A DNA stretch of 64,000 nucleotides, taken from Mesocentrotus franciscanus. Lineage: Eukaryota; Echinodermata; Echinoidea; Camarodonta; Strongylocentrotidae. How positions within the stretch are numbered: the stretch's first letter is position 1; each line of letters starts with the position of its first letter. The position numbers and the translations under genes are program-made. Location: the NCBI GenBank assembly GCA_037976565.1, contig CP137673.1, forward strand, positions 1,910,851-1,974,850, in the 5' to 3' direction. Positions 48,116-60,360 of this stretch are shown one piece after another. Below the pieces are notes generated by a model. The model was not told where the DNA came from. It searched no databases and saw only the letters and a program-made list of their open reading frames with translations.

Positions 48116-51100
48116 CTATGTGGTGTGGGATGTAGGGAGGGTGTTAACACGAGCCTGGAAGAAGAGTGTCCCAGTCTTGCAGAATCGACCATTGATAAGA
48201 GTATCCGTCTTCATGAACTGTAGCCTTCCACGACGTTGCATTGTGCTCTGTACCTCGTGAGGGCGTGGCATCTTGTGGCACGTGATAGTGGTATTCAGAT
48301 GATTCTCGCAGTCCGACTGGTCAAATAGAGTCAGGCTACAGACAGCACTGAATGGGAAATACAGGTTCCTGTCGTTCTCTCCTTTGCATAACATGATAAA
48401 GATGGAAGTATAGGAGTCTGAACGTGTCACATGACCTCTCAATTCAAGGCAGAGGCGGAGCTTGTAACCAGCTTGAGAGGTGTAGAAAGGTGGGCTCAAA
48501 ACAGGTGCAGTGAAGTCACGGGAAGATATTTGGACCTTCCATTGAAGCTGGCCTGAGTAATTGGTGTTCGTTGCAAGCGAAATTTCGTTTCTTAAACTGC
48601 TGACTTCTCCAGAGAGCTCTCTTATTTTCCTGTAGAAAAATAGCATGGATAATACTTCACGTATAATATGTGCTTCTTTTCACAATAAAATATACTTAAC
48701 GAATTCATGTTCACCGTCAAATTTTTATCAAATTTTAAAATGTGTTGGACATTTAGTTTCAACGAATTATCCAAAGGCATGAAATATACAATGCCCCCAA
48801 TTTCGCCCAGCTTATGAAAACATAAACCATTGTATACCTCACCCCCACCCCCTCCCCTCCCCTTCTTCAATCGTCATCATTTCAAAGGAAAATCGCGCAA
48901 ATCTTTGTGGAATATGTAAACCATCAAATTAATCTCTTCCAAAAACAGTTAATGTGTTTTTTATCAAAGTTACTGAACACGACATACTTATGACGTTTTA
49001 GAACTACCAGCGACCATGTTAAAGTATACGGGAGAAGGTTTCTTTTAGTACAACCTTGCATATAAGTTCATAAAAATAATCGACTTTTGGCTTATGCTAT
49101 ACTTCATCAAATGACATGTGCTTTTGGCCTATAAGGTGGTACAAATTGAGATTACGAACCTGTCATCATCTGCATTCTGTCCGACTAATCTGGAGCAGGT
49201 CTCCTGTAGCTCATGTATAGTGGAGGACTGTTCCTGGACATGCTCGGTCTGTGTGGTGTAGTGAACTAACAAGAGATCTAGATGGAGACCTTGAGATTCC
49301 TGGCTATGGAGCTGAAGATCACATCGTCTTACCTGTAATACAGAAAGGTTATAATCAGTTAATTTCAAATCTCTGCTCATTGATTGGCTTGTCGACTGAC
49401 TTTCTCGATTGATGGTCAACTGTGTGGGTTGCATACCTATCGTATTGCCTATTGGAGTGCCAAGTTAGGTGCCGAGTTGGATGCCAAGTTTGGTGTTGTG
49501 AGAGATGCAGGTAGGCTACCAATTAGGTTGCCAAGAGAGGTGTCAATATGGGTGCCAATTTGGGTACCGATAGGGTGCCGACAGGGTGGCGAATGGGGTG
49601 GCCATAAGGATGCTGCTGACAACAGTACACAGAGAGGTGCTGAGAGGGCTGCCAACTGGGATGCTCAGAGGGGTACCGAGATAGGTGCTGGATAAGTTGC
49701 CGAAAGGGGTGCCGAGAGGGTGTCGAAAGAGGGTCAGACTTTGGTGCGGATTAGGGTGCTAAGAAGGTTGCGATGCCGATTAGTGTGCCGATTTTGGTGG
49801 GAGTACAGTACCCATTATTGTGCCCATTGGGTTGCCGAGAACGGCGCCGAAAGAGGTGTCGATGGGGCAAGGGCGGATCCAGCCGGCGGCAAGGGAGGGG
49901 GCCTAAAAAGGGGCCCACTTCGTGCGAAAATTTGAAAATCGTGCCGGTCGATATTTCGCTCAGTGGGGTAGTGAGCAAAAAAATTGGCACCAGAATTTTT
50001 TCCACCCCTTAGGCGCCAGGGGGGCCCAACTTCTTTTTTCAAAAAGGGTGTTTTTACCTGTTTTTTTCTAGGGAGGGGCCCGGCCCCTGATCCGCCACTG
50101 CGATGGGGTGCCGAGAATGGGGTGCCGAGATAGGGGTACCGAGTTGAGTGCCGTGTTGCCAACAGGGGTGTCGATGGGGGTTTCCATTGGGTTATTGAGA
50201 GGGGTGGCAAGAGGGTGCCGAGTAAGGTGTCGAGTAGGTTGCCGATTAGAGAGCCAATTGGGATACCGAGTGGTGTAACGAGTTGGGGTAAAGGGAGGAG
50301 GGGGTAAAGTGTAGTGCCGAATAGAGTGCTTATGGGGTCCATTTTAGGTGCCGAGATGGGTGTAGAGTTGGGTGCAGTATTGAGAGCCGCGTGATGTGTC
50401 GATTCTGGCGACAATTTGGGTGCCATGTTAGAGTCGACCCGGACCGGACCAGCAAAGCACGTGTCGTAAAAACGATGAAATTACCCTGTGTAGCTCAGCA
50501 CACATCGTAGTTACACATGGTTGACAGATGAACATTTTGAATATGTCAACAATAATCGTAGGGTAACTGTTGCTCCTGTTTTCGTTACCAGGCTCCCGAT
50601 TCAGCCAGGAGCACCCAGAGCTCGATCGGGAAAGATCGTCAGCCAACCCGACAAAGGCTTTACTTATACTGTTTCGAGCGTCTGATACGATGAGGAATAC
50701 CCCCTCTCCCACTCCCACACACTCACACACACACACATACCTAACTTCAAAAATAAAAACACGTCATCGCGGACAGGCAGTGTCTGTCGATACCTCGAAA
50801 CTTTTTCGTAATTTTTGGACACTCCTTAATTTTACCCCACGGAGCCACAATATTGTGTCTGGTCTGCACGTTGTTTGACATGCAGTAAAATAGTTATCAA
50901 TTTTCAGATGTCTTCCGGCTCACTGATAATGATAACTTCGTAATGCCTGCGTCACTTATCCAACGGTCTCCGGCCGAATTTGTGGATCGCCAGAAAGTCG
51001 CCGAATTTCAAACCCGCCAGGGAGTCGAGCGTATTTTTCGCTTGAAATCTACCCTGTCACATATTGGACGGGTCTTTGGAGGTGCCCTTTGAACACTAGT

Positions 51101-54100
51101 GATCAAAAATCGCCCATCGCCCGTTAGTAAACAAACGACATAATGGCGGGCGCCGTCCGAGTTTCGGTCGATGATCAATAGGTCTGTCGGTGACCGCCCG
51201 ACGTCCTGCCTGGCGTCCTCCGACGCGTCCGCGCCTCGAATTTATTATATAGGACATTTAAAAAGTTGTACACATCATAAATCTGAGGTCTGGGATTCCT
51301 GAGTTGACAGGAAGAGCCCAGCTGTACAAGTCGGGCGGGAAACGGGAGGGGGTCGTTCGAGTATCGTAGGGAGCCCGTGTGATGGCGGCCCCGCAGCTCT
51401 GCCGACCTCCGTCCGAATTTTAAAGCCCCAAATGGTCTAAAATCGTCGGATTGCCGCCCGAAAATATAAATCGAATGTTTGCCTATGCACGAGCGATCTA
51501 CGGGCGACCTGCTAACGAGCTCTGCGACCTCTAAATTCGCCATTGGAAAATCGCTGAATTGGGAGCAGGTTTCGGTGCCCTGGGAACGTCGGCCAACCCC
51601 TAGAAAGCGCGGCGGAACCCGCAGTGATCGAGCAGACACCGAACGTATTCCTGGCGAAAATGCCCTTTTGAGCTCGCAAAGAAGTCGGGCGGGCTCCGTC
51701 AGTGGCGGATCCAGGGGTGGGGCCCGGCCCCTCCCTAGAAAAAAACATGAAAAACACCCTTTTGGGAAAAAAAGAAGATGGGCCTCCTGGCGCTCAAGGG
51801 GTGGGGTGTTTTTTTTTCAATTTTCGAAGGCAAAAAAAAAAAAAAATTGTGCTCACTTGGAATTTGCATGTGTAGTTATACGAAAATATGTCTTGATTTT
51901 TTGAGCTGTTCAAGAAACTTATTTGATCATGAAAATGGTACACATGTATTTGAAAACACATTCACATAGCATGCATAAACCATTGAATGGAGAGGGTATA
52001 TGAGAGACACGGTATTAGAGACACAAGATAAAAGAGGTTACAGATAGAAAGCGACAAAGAGAGAGAGATAGAGAGGGACAGAGAGAGACAGAGAGAGAGA
52101 GAGACGGGGGGCAGAGACAGAGAGACAGAGAGGGGGGCAGAGACAGAGAGACAGAGAGAGAGAGAGGAGGATAAATTATGAAGTTCAAATTCGGGATGAA
52201 GAAGATGTATAAGTTTCTTTATACCTGTGCATGGCATCCCATAGCACCAAACTTGCATGGAACCATAGACTTAGGACAGTCTCCGTCTTTATGATCCGTG
52301 TGCTTGGGCATCTGTAAAACACAATGGTACAAAGGTTAGAGGTCAATAAAGATCATGACTTTCATTTTTTGACATTCAGCCAAAATGATCAGGCAGAACT
52401 CGTGGGAATAAACTATATTTATTTCAAGTTTGTGGCATATTTGGAATCATTATTTGTTTATGCTGTCTTGGAGGAGGGAGGCTGTCGCAAAGTGAACAAT
52501 TATTAAAGGGCATTCTAGAATATATCAGGATATTTATTTAAAGAAAAAACCTCAATAAACTCGACTCATAACAGTTATATGCCCTATTATCAAATGTGTA
52601 ATAAAAGCAATATGGGGAGGGGGAACGTTAGCATTTTTAAGGCACATCCCTCTATAAGTGGCGAGTAAGTCTGCTAGCTATTATAAAGATTAAAACCTAG
52701 CTTTCAACAAATTAATCTGATTATTAAACATAATTCATGTGAATACTGGCAGATTTGAAATTTCTATCGGTAAGTTCCCTGTCTGAATTGAAAGAGCCAC
52801 ACGATTCAGAAAAATTTCCAAAATTATTGGAGGAAGGCAGGAAGCAATCATCCCCCGCCCTTCCTATAAATCGACGCCCTCGAGCGAAAGGGAAAGAATG
52901 ACGGTCTGAATGAATGGTGGTGCCACTTTAATTTTGATTGGCTCCCTTGAAAAAAAAGTTGGGCAATCGTTCAAGAATGGAAGGCATGCACTCACATCCT
53001 CTCGTATAATGTTGACCTTCCCACACAGAGGGCAGTCTATAGCATACCTAGGACACAGAAGGAGTTGATGTTGCTGAAAGAAAGTCAAGAGGCAGTATAA
53101 ACAGTGTCATAAGCAACACGGCCACCATAACAGAAGTTATTATGATTCTTACGCCATCGTCTAGTTGGCGAACAATGTTTATGTCAACATGATTTCATAG
53201 AAAGCAATAGAGTACCGAAGTGCGCACGTCATATATTCGCTCATCGTCCAGGTTACTGGTTCTAAACAACACTCTGCACATGAGGTTCACCGCGAAATCA
53301 TTCAAGCAACGGGCTGGAGCAAGGCGAATTCAGTGTTTGGGGCTGGTGTGATCACGACACCATTGTTTAGCTCAAACTTGTTTGGAACCAGCAACCTTGA
53401 CAACTTGGCCAGTATGACGTCACACTTCGGTATTCTATATAACATGGCATTAAATACGACAATAATAATAGTAACATAGAATCTTGTATAGCGCTCATGT
53501 CTGGCACATTGCCACTCCTAGCGCTCCATTCTTACCCCGCTTTAGCAGGGCTGCCATGACCATGATTGCAGCGCTCGTGCATTATTTCCTTCCAGATACA
53601 CATTTACCTCACCTGGGTCTAGTGTGTCAAAATATGTAGATTGATGTCTTGCCAAGGGACATTTAGTGCTGCGACAGGGATTCGAACCACGTACCTTGTG
53701 GTTCACAGTCCGGATACTCGTTCACTATACCACAACACCTCTATGGCAAAAGATTACACTGTCTACATCATTAAAGTGCCGGTTCAAAGAAAATCACAAA
53801 TATGGCAAATAACGTATCACTAGAAACTGGTAAGCTAACGGATGGCCATCGTACAAGTTTTAGGTCAACTACATATCGGGTGATTTATAAAAATACAAAT
53901 AAAACCACCTTCATAGCATCTGGGATATGCGAGAGATTCGCCAGAAAAATAACGATGTTTTAATGCCGTCACAATATGAACTAATCCTGCCCAAGCAGAC
54001 GACATCCCATAAAGAATGAACATAATTGCAATGCTATTATTTCTCAAATTATAACGAGTTTAGTTCAGTGGTGGATTTTTCACCATTCAAAAAGGGATAT

Positions 54101-56274
54101 GAAACCGATTCTGATAACTAAATTCTTTTGTTTGTAAATACACAGGATAGGGGTTAATGAACAATCAAAGAAACTACACTTTCAAATTAAAAAAACCCCG
54201 GAATGATAGCATGGACGGCATTTGTTCCCTCTTGAAACGCCGAACATACCGCGGTGTATGCGGCTGAAAATACAATGGCGTCTTATTTTGTTTACAAGCG
54301 ACGGATTCCTTTATATTTTTAATCCTTGCATTTTTCATCAAAATAATACCATGCACGGGGTTTAGAGTAAGGCAATAGATTAAACATTTAGCCTGAGGGT
54401 AGTGAAGTAAGAGAAATAACTGAAGAGAAGATAATAAAACAGGCACTGAAAATGTGTGAGATGTCATGGGACATCGTCTGCTTGTGCAAATCATGTTCAA
54501 CATGTGACGTCACACATCTCAGCAGCGATCGGAGAGATTTTCAGGTGCTATGCCGGGGCTGTATTTAAGCGTTTTGTAATTGATAATAATCATTACTTCG
54601 AATGTTTTCAAGCATTGAATTTTGATGACCTTGTCCAATCAAAGTTTTACCTTTGCAATAATCACAATAAAGTTAGTATTTAAAATTAATGAACCTTACA
54701 CATTTAAAGCATTAACAAATTTGACTTACATCGAGAGATTTATATGCTACGCTTTGCTGACAATATGTACATTCTACCAGCCTTGCAGGGCAGTTATTAT
54801 GGTGCTCCTCTGCATCCATTCTCTTGTGGTGTGTGAGGCATCCATTGGAACACGGTATCATCGCATGGAGACAATCACCGGTGTGCTCCTAAAACAAACA
54901 ACATTCATATAGCACATTTCATATTTGATACAACGCATTCAAATCTAATGCATCGACAAATTTGAAGAAGAAAGAAGAAGTTACAATTATCATAATACTG
55001 CCTGCCACAGATACAAGTGTCCCGGTCTATGAAAATTTGATCAGTTTTATTGGCGTGTCAGTGAACTTGAATGCCATTGTTCTCCACCTCCCCATAAGCC
55101 AAGAGTCACGATGATTTTCACTACATAAAGTGCAGCTGCATGTGTTTATCTTTATGGTCAACAAAAGGTACTAAGTTTCCAAGTTGGAGTAATTCATGAA
55201 ATGGATTTGTCACTATTATGTAAAAAGAAAGAAACAAAGAAAAAAAAACCCAAATGAACAAAAATTCATTATTTTGAATACATTAATAAAATACATGGTT
55301 ACTCGTTTGCCATTATTTAGAATACAACCCACCTCTAATAAGCGAAGCTCTCCCTTCCATTCACAGTCCACATTGGTGCAGAGTACTAATAATGATAATA
55401 CTTCTCTCTTCATGGCAACGTCTTCAAACACCTGAGTAGCAAATACACACTGTGAATTGAAGACTGTATTCATATACTTGTGAGACAATATCGATAAAAA
55501 GCAAAGACCTAGAGGTACATTTGTTTACATAACACATCACGATTACAGAGTATCGTCTTTTTATAAATACAATTCAGATTTTAACAAATCTACCTTTGTT
55601 TTTCTTTAGACACTATACACGTACAATTTCAGAGTGAGCCCCTGAATCATGATTCGATTTGTCACTTTATCCAGCTGCAAAACGTCAAACGAAAGAAGGA
55701 GAAGAAGAGTTTCGAAGAAGAAAGTGTCATTTAAAGTTTATTGGGATATATATATATATATATATACACTGTATATATTTTAAATTGAATTGAATTTATT
55801 TTCTTCTGCACACCATACAAATCAAATTACATTTTAACGATACAACATATACAAAATATAACAATTTTTTTTTGAACGTATACACAATATAATAATAGAA
55901 ATGTTGACATTAAAACAAAATGGAACTGATACACACTATCAAGAATTATTCATTAATAAATTTGCAGAAGAAGAAGGGCTAACACAATAAGCGTTTGCTC
56001 GATAGCGTGATAGCGTGATAGCCCGGGATGGGGTGGATGATTAAAAGTAGGTCAACCCCAATATCCAACATGCATCATTGAAAATAAACGAATAATGACG
56101 AAGTGAATGTTAGGGAATGGGAGTTTGTGTGAGAGAGTTGAAAGGGAGAGACACAGATACAGAGAATGAGTGCGAAGGAAGGGAAGAGAGCCGGATGGAG
56201 TGAGAGGTCGTGAAGCTTTAAAAGAGAACGAGAGAGAGAAAGAGAGAGAGAGAGAAAGAGAGAGAGAGAATGAG

Positions 56275-56313
<39 letters not shown>

Positions 56314-58008
56314 GGGAAATGCAAAAAAAAAAAAAGAGCGAGAGAGAGAGAGACGGCGTGGGGAGTAGGCGATACGATAGAGCGGCGTTTTTAAACTTTA
56401 TTTTTCAATCACGGTTTCTAATATTTGGTGTTTCGCGAAATCGAAATGGAAGCTCTCATTACCAATCATGTGAAAGAATATGTTTTGAATAATACGTAAT
56501 GATATTTTGCCGGGAAACCGCCTACTAATTGATATATTTGGTAAATTATTATATCTATTGGGACCAAATAGATATCGCGCACTTGGTCGAGTAGTCCCAT
56601 ATACATCTTTCTGTGTATACAGTGCTTGTAACTTTACCAAGACTGGGCCAAATTTCTTATCATTTTGATGATTCCAGAACCTTGCAGTACACACCAATAC
56701 TTATATGCTAGATGATCAACCTTTTCTGATCGATTTCACAACGTTTCTTTCACAATGCAATCGCATGACCAGAACTGGTCTTTATCTTTAATGTAACTAT
56801 ATTTCTCTCACGGCACTCCTAGAGATGTCTAGATGTCTTGCGGCACCCCGGTTGAAAAACGCTATATACGATAGAGAGTAACAAAAAAAGATGAGAGAAG
56901 GAGAGAAATGAGAGAAGGAGAGAAATGAGAGAAGGAGAGAAATGAGAGAAGGAAAGAGATGAGAGAAGGAGAGAGAGAGAGAGAGAGAGAGGAGGGAGAG
57001 AGAGAGAGAGAGAGAAAGATGATAAAAACTTACTTCACTGCGGACATCAAAGAAGAGTTTATCCAGAGGACATTTAGCAACGTTACCCGGACTGAAAGAT
57101 TTAAAGAAGAACACATGCAAATTGAAATAACCATTAAACACCACACCTGACTCAATCCTACATTTTCATTTTTTTCAATTGCATGTCGGATTAAACAACT
57201 GACGTTCAATTCGTTTTGAGGAATATCACAGGTTACAGATTATCATATATATTAATTGAAACTAAGTTCATAGAAATGCGAATTAAGACACAACATTTAA
57301 TTCATTTTTTTAAAATTAAAATTCCTTGCGATTATAAAACATTCTATACTATGTATTCCTAAACCTCTGATCCACAAAGTGATTAACAAAATATTATCTG
57401 CAACCATCACCTGTCCATAACAAATGAGCTAGGTGCACCTTAAATAAGACATTAATATGTAATATTTGTGCGTATATTTTCAATTTCCCAACGAATATTC
57501 CATTTTTGCTGTCCTACATAGAACTGCATGCCTGAAAAAAAATTAATATATAATGAAAAAGGACCTTTTTTAAATAGATATCTTACCCGCTTGCTAGCGT
57601 CAAGCATACTTTGCAGAATCTGTGCCCACACTTAGTCTGTAACGGATCACGAAGAGCTGACAGACAGACCGGACAAACATATTTCTTATCCAGTGGAGTC
57701 TCGAACTGAGCCTCATATCCACACACTGCAGAAACCTCTGAGCCATCATTGGTCGACATGGGGCTTGGTGTCGGGGAGACGGCAGTTGCCGTCGCCGCTC
57801 CTTCGGTATCGTATGCCGCTCCTTCGGTATCGTATGTCGCTCCATTTCCGATGGGGCTATCTTCCTCCAGCACCATAGTTCCTTCTATCCCAGTGAAATG
57901 GTCGAAAGTGCCCCGCCCAAATCGCACACCAAAGCGTTGATCTCTGCGTTCTCGCCGAGTACCAAAGTGATCATAGAATCCACGAATCGTACGACGACTA
58001 ACTGGCAT
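48116..58008 (-). CDS. TRAF6-like RING/TRAF-zinc-finger/MATH adaptor
   Basis: Signalling adaptor and probable E3 ubiquitin ligase acting downstream of Toll/IL-1-type receptors. Eight coding exons: 57587-58008, 57034-57091, 55333-55431, 54730-54888, 52996-53073, 52225-52311, 49160-49332 and 48116-48629; total 529 residues (human TRAF6 522). The RING uses C112, C115, C127, H129, C132, C135, C148 and D151; its text [20 protein letters not shown] and the final Cys-x2-Asp resemble TRAF6 more than other TRAFs. Then come [19 protein letters not shown] and TRAF-type zinc fingers, a coiled coil ([25 protein letters not shown]) and a diverged MATH domain from about residue 386 ([24 protein letters not shown]). 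Start: an acceptor-like CTTCTTTCAG precedes 58076, with the first good frame at M58008; a longer in-frame ATG exists at 58158. Family is sure; one-to-one TRAF6 orthology is likely, not proven. Confidence 0.88.
48630..49159. other. TRAF6-like intron 7
   Basis: AT-rich intron with a C-rich run near 48840. Nothing else seen. Confidence 0.6.
49470..50420. repeat. Degenerate GGTGCCGA-rich minisatellite
   Basis: Within TRAF6-like intron 6, loose copies of a 12-16-bp motif, roughly GGGTGCCGAGATAG, recur across almost 1 kb. The hAT-like element 49868-50100 interrupts it. The motif gives false ORFs on both strands. Confidence 0.75.
49868..50100. mobile_element. hAT-like MITE with perfect 8-bp target duplication
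   Basis: 233 bp. Left tip CAAGGGCGGATCCAGCC, right tip GATCCGCCACTG, flanked by CGATGGGG on both sides (49860-49867 and 50101-50108). A related left end starts at 51700 (CAGTGGCGGATCCAGGGG). Confidence 0.85.
50430..51699. other. GC-richer intronic stretch, no gene recognised
   Basis: The region 50900-51650 is richer in CG than the flanks and has open frames on both strands, but none shows a protein family pattern, and words such as CGCCCG and GTCGCCGAATTTC recur. It is probably old transposon sequence inside TRAF6-like intron 6. Confidence 0.4.
51700..51860. mobile_element. Left end of a second hAT-like MITE
   Basis: CAGTGGCGGATCCAGGGG, GGCCCGGCCCCTCCCTAG and AAACACCCTTTTG match, inverted, the right part of 49868-50100. 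The far end was not found. Confidence 0.55.
52030..52170. repeat. GA/GACAGA microsatellite
   Basis: GAGAGA runs with two GGGGGCAGAGACAGAGAGACA copies, next to exon 52225-52311 of the TRAF6-like gene. Confidence 0.9.
53475..53745 (-). mobile_element. tRNA-derived SINE
   Basis: Minus-strand copy: GAGGTGTTGTGGTATAGTG head, B box GGTTCGAATCCC, body CCCTTGGCAAGACATCA, 3' end AGCGCTATACAAG. It lies in TRAF6-like intron 4. Not a functional tRNA. Confidence 0.8.
55748..55772. repeat. AT microsatellite
   Basis: (AT)n run in TRAF6-like intron 2. Confidence 0.9.
56222..56355. repeat. GA then AT then GA compound microsatellite
   Basis: (GA)n, (TA)n, A-run and (GA)n in succession within TRAF6-like intron 2. 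Confidence 0.9.
56591..56791. mobile_element. Truncated TTAA-flanked MITE, family A
   Basis: Inverted relative to 2789-3180; from GTAGTCCCATATACATC to the tip CTTTATCTTTAA. The other end is missing. Confidence 0.75.
56885..57015. repeat. 18-bp GAGAAATGAGAGAAGGA tandem repeat
   Basis: Five or so units grading into a GA microsatellite, ending about 20 bp from exon 57034-57091 of the TRAF6-like gene. On the sense strand it is a long CT tract, though the exon's own acceptor is on the other side. Confidence 0.85.
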
Positions 58009-58625
58009 CCTGACTTGATTTTTGTCCTTAGCTCTCAGGTAATGGCAACACAATGAAATAGTGAATTTTAGAGCATCTGAAAGAAGATGATGATGAAAGT
58101 ATCTCCTATCAAAATACTCCCTCGAGGACAACTCATTCACTTCATAGGAACGAACCAATTGAAAACGCTGATGCCGCTAAAGCGGTGGTGCGAACAGTTC
58201 TTGTTGAAATGCAATGGACCAGTTCACTGTATTCAAGAACATGAAATGGATTTCATCTACAGTTAAAAAAACATTCAGTTCCCCTGTTACGCGCTAATGT
58301 TCCTCAACTATTCCATTCGTTTGTATTGTACATAATTATATCGCATTCTCCGTTGTTGGAATGCAATTTGCATACATTAGTTGTTGATTTGTCGGGTAAG
58401 CCTCACGTAAGAATTTGGGTCGTTATGCAACCATTGCAGAGGTATGCATACAATGTGAAGATATTTCTGAACTAATCTATTTAAATGGTCATCAACCGAC
58501 CCCAACAAGTCGAGTTCATTTAGGTGTGTCTATAGTGACATGTACGAAATTGTATAACGCTCCAGACTTATATAGACAAACTCATAATGGAGCATAGCAA
58601 TATTTATGACAGAGCAATCCCATGA

Positions 58626-59223
58626 CAGGCGCGTAGCTAGGATTTTATTTTAGGGGCGGTAGTGAGCACGCAAAACGTGCGAATAACTTACAGAGCGCCC
58701 GAAGCGCGCTCCCTGGGGCGGGGTGCAGGAGGGGAGTTTTCCCCCTCCCGCGCGGAAGCTATGACATTTCATTAAATTATTAGAAAAGGAAGATGATTCG
58801 TTGTACCGTTCTCGGCTCTTAATCCTTATCTGAATTCAGTTTCCCCCCTCCCGCGCGAAGCGCGGTTCAGCTTTGACGTTTAATTAAATTATTAAAGAAA
58901 AAAGTCGATTCGTTGTACCTTCTCGACTCTTAACCTTGTCTGAATTCAGTTTCCCACTCTCGCGCGAAGCGCGGAAACTTTGACGTTTCATTATTAGAGA
59001 AAGAAGACGATTCGTTGTACCGTTCTCGACTCTTAATCCTTGTCTGAATTCAGTTCCCCCCCCCCTCCCGCGCGAAGCGCGGAAGCTTTGACGTTTTATT
59101 AAATTATTAGAGAAAGATGAAGATTCGTTGTACCGTTCTTGACTCTTAATCCTTGTCTAAATTTTCAAAAAATGTTTCTTTGTCTGCTCCTTTTTCTTTC
59201 TTCGTCCTCTTACTTTTTTCTCT

Positions 59224-59254
<31 letters not shown>

Positions 59255-59320
59255 TTTTTTGGCCGGCGGGTTTTTTTGGGGGAGGCGACCCACCCCCCCC
59301 TCCCCCTGGCTACGTGCCTG
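58626..59320. mobile_element. hAT-like element with minisatellite, short version
   Basis: Tips CAGGCGCGTAGCTAGG and CCTGGCTACGTGCCTG, flanked by perfect 8-bp duplications TCCCATGA (58618-58625 and 59321-59328). The 695-bp interior has four to five units of the same ~112-bp repeat as 23783-25639 (CCGTTCTCGACTCTTAATCC, GCGCGAAGCGCGGAAGC) and a CT microsatellite. No transposase. Confidence 0.88.
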
Positions 59321-60189
59321 TCCCATGACCTCTTTCGTGTCCCACGCAGCGATAGCCTTGAATGATATAAAATAGCCCCACTTTCCGCCATGGTGGACAT
59401 TTTTGTGCCGTTATGCTGTTTAATCAAATGCGATGTAAATAATTCATTCGTGTAATCTGAGTACAATAAGGAAGATATTGAATTCTAAATTATCACCCAA
59501 TTTATGTTTTTTTGAGATTACCAAAACCAGTCAGGCTCTCATCTATTTTGATTAAAATTAATGATAGGCCTAATGGAGAAGTGAAACGAGGCTCAAAATA
59601 TCTTTATATTCCACAAGAAGGTGAATACGTGCCTAATATAAGAATGATTGTTCTCTTTGTTCATAAATATTGGTGGCAAATCTTAAAGTGTTGGCAACGT
59701 TTCCATGTTTTTTACTTGATGGAAAAATGTTAGCAAATTTGCCCAATGTCAACTTCCCTTGGAAATGGTTTCCGCTGACAATATAATGTTGATGAAATTA
59801 ATATATCTAGATTTCTAGATTATTGAAAACAATGAAAGAAACATGACCTACGCATGTACTTTGGTTTTAATAGCGCCACGGAAGAGTTCGGGTCTAAAAG
59901 TGGAGACCCGTGGGCCTACCCTTTCCTAAAATGTCACTAGGTCACTCACCCGAGTCCCTGCTTAGGACCCAAGTTACGAGGGAAGGCTAATGTGTAAGCA
60001 TAATAATATACATTACACTATCTGTCCTTTCTTTGATGAAACCTCGGCTGACAATTATATAAATGTTTTTAAATTCTTCAGTGTATGTTTCCTGAGAAGT
60101 TCTTAGGTTATTAATTAATTGCTATTATAACAAGATATTAGTTTGTTTTGGTAAACAAATGCACGTGTGTAGCGCTCAGCTGTTTTGCC

Positions 60190-60360
60190 AAAATACGTGA
60201 CGTCAGGGGGAAGCCCGGGTCATGTGACTTCATTCACGGGCCGAGATCTTGACGTCAGAGCAAAGCTGATTGGCTTTGCAAAGAAGAGCTATTCGCGCGG
60301 GCTTACGGCCGTACGTGCACGTTCGATCGTACGTCCGTACAACAACAGCTGAACTTCAAA
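60190..60360 (+). promoter_or_regulatory. UNK promoter region with two CRE palindromes
   Basis: Two perfect TGACGTCA sites (60198-60205 and 60250-60257) 52 bp apart, an inverted CCAAT box (ATTGG, 60269-60273) and CG-rich DNA (GCGCGGGC, GTACGTGCACG) lie within 170 bp of the UNK start codon. TGACGTCA is the classical CREB/ATF site. Function is inferred. Confidence 0.55.

Larger units (their letters stand above)
58009..60360. other. Intergenic region between divergent TRAF6-like gene and UNK
   Basis: Contains the presumed 5' UTR of the TRAF6-like gene (an acceptor-like site before 58076 suggests a separate first exon), a hAT-like insertion at 58626-59320, and the UNK promoter at the right end. 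No other gene recognised. Confidence 0.5.

Noticed and set aside
49815..50426. 203-residue ORF and its partners on both strands
   Set aside because: They translate the GGTGCC minisatellite and a hAT-like MITE; stops are scarce because of composition.
51175..51639. 154-residue minus-strand ORF as a gene
   Set aside because: No family pattern, open frames also on the other strand, biased GC composition, no splice or promoter support, and it lies inside an intron of the TRAF6-like gene.
56398..56697. 99-residue minus-strand ORF
   Set aside because: Half of it translates a family A MITE and the rest is non-repetitive intron; no similarity to a protein family.
58009..58158. Upstream ATG extending the TRAF6-like protein by 50 residues
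   Set aside because: A good polypyrimidine-AG acceptor before 58076 cuts through this extension, and the extra residues have no TRAF-like character. Not fully excluded.
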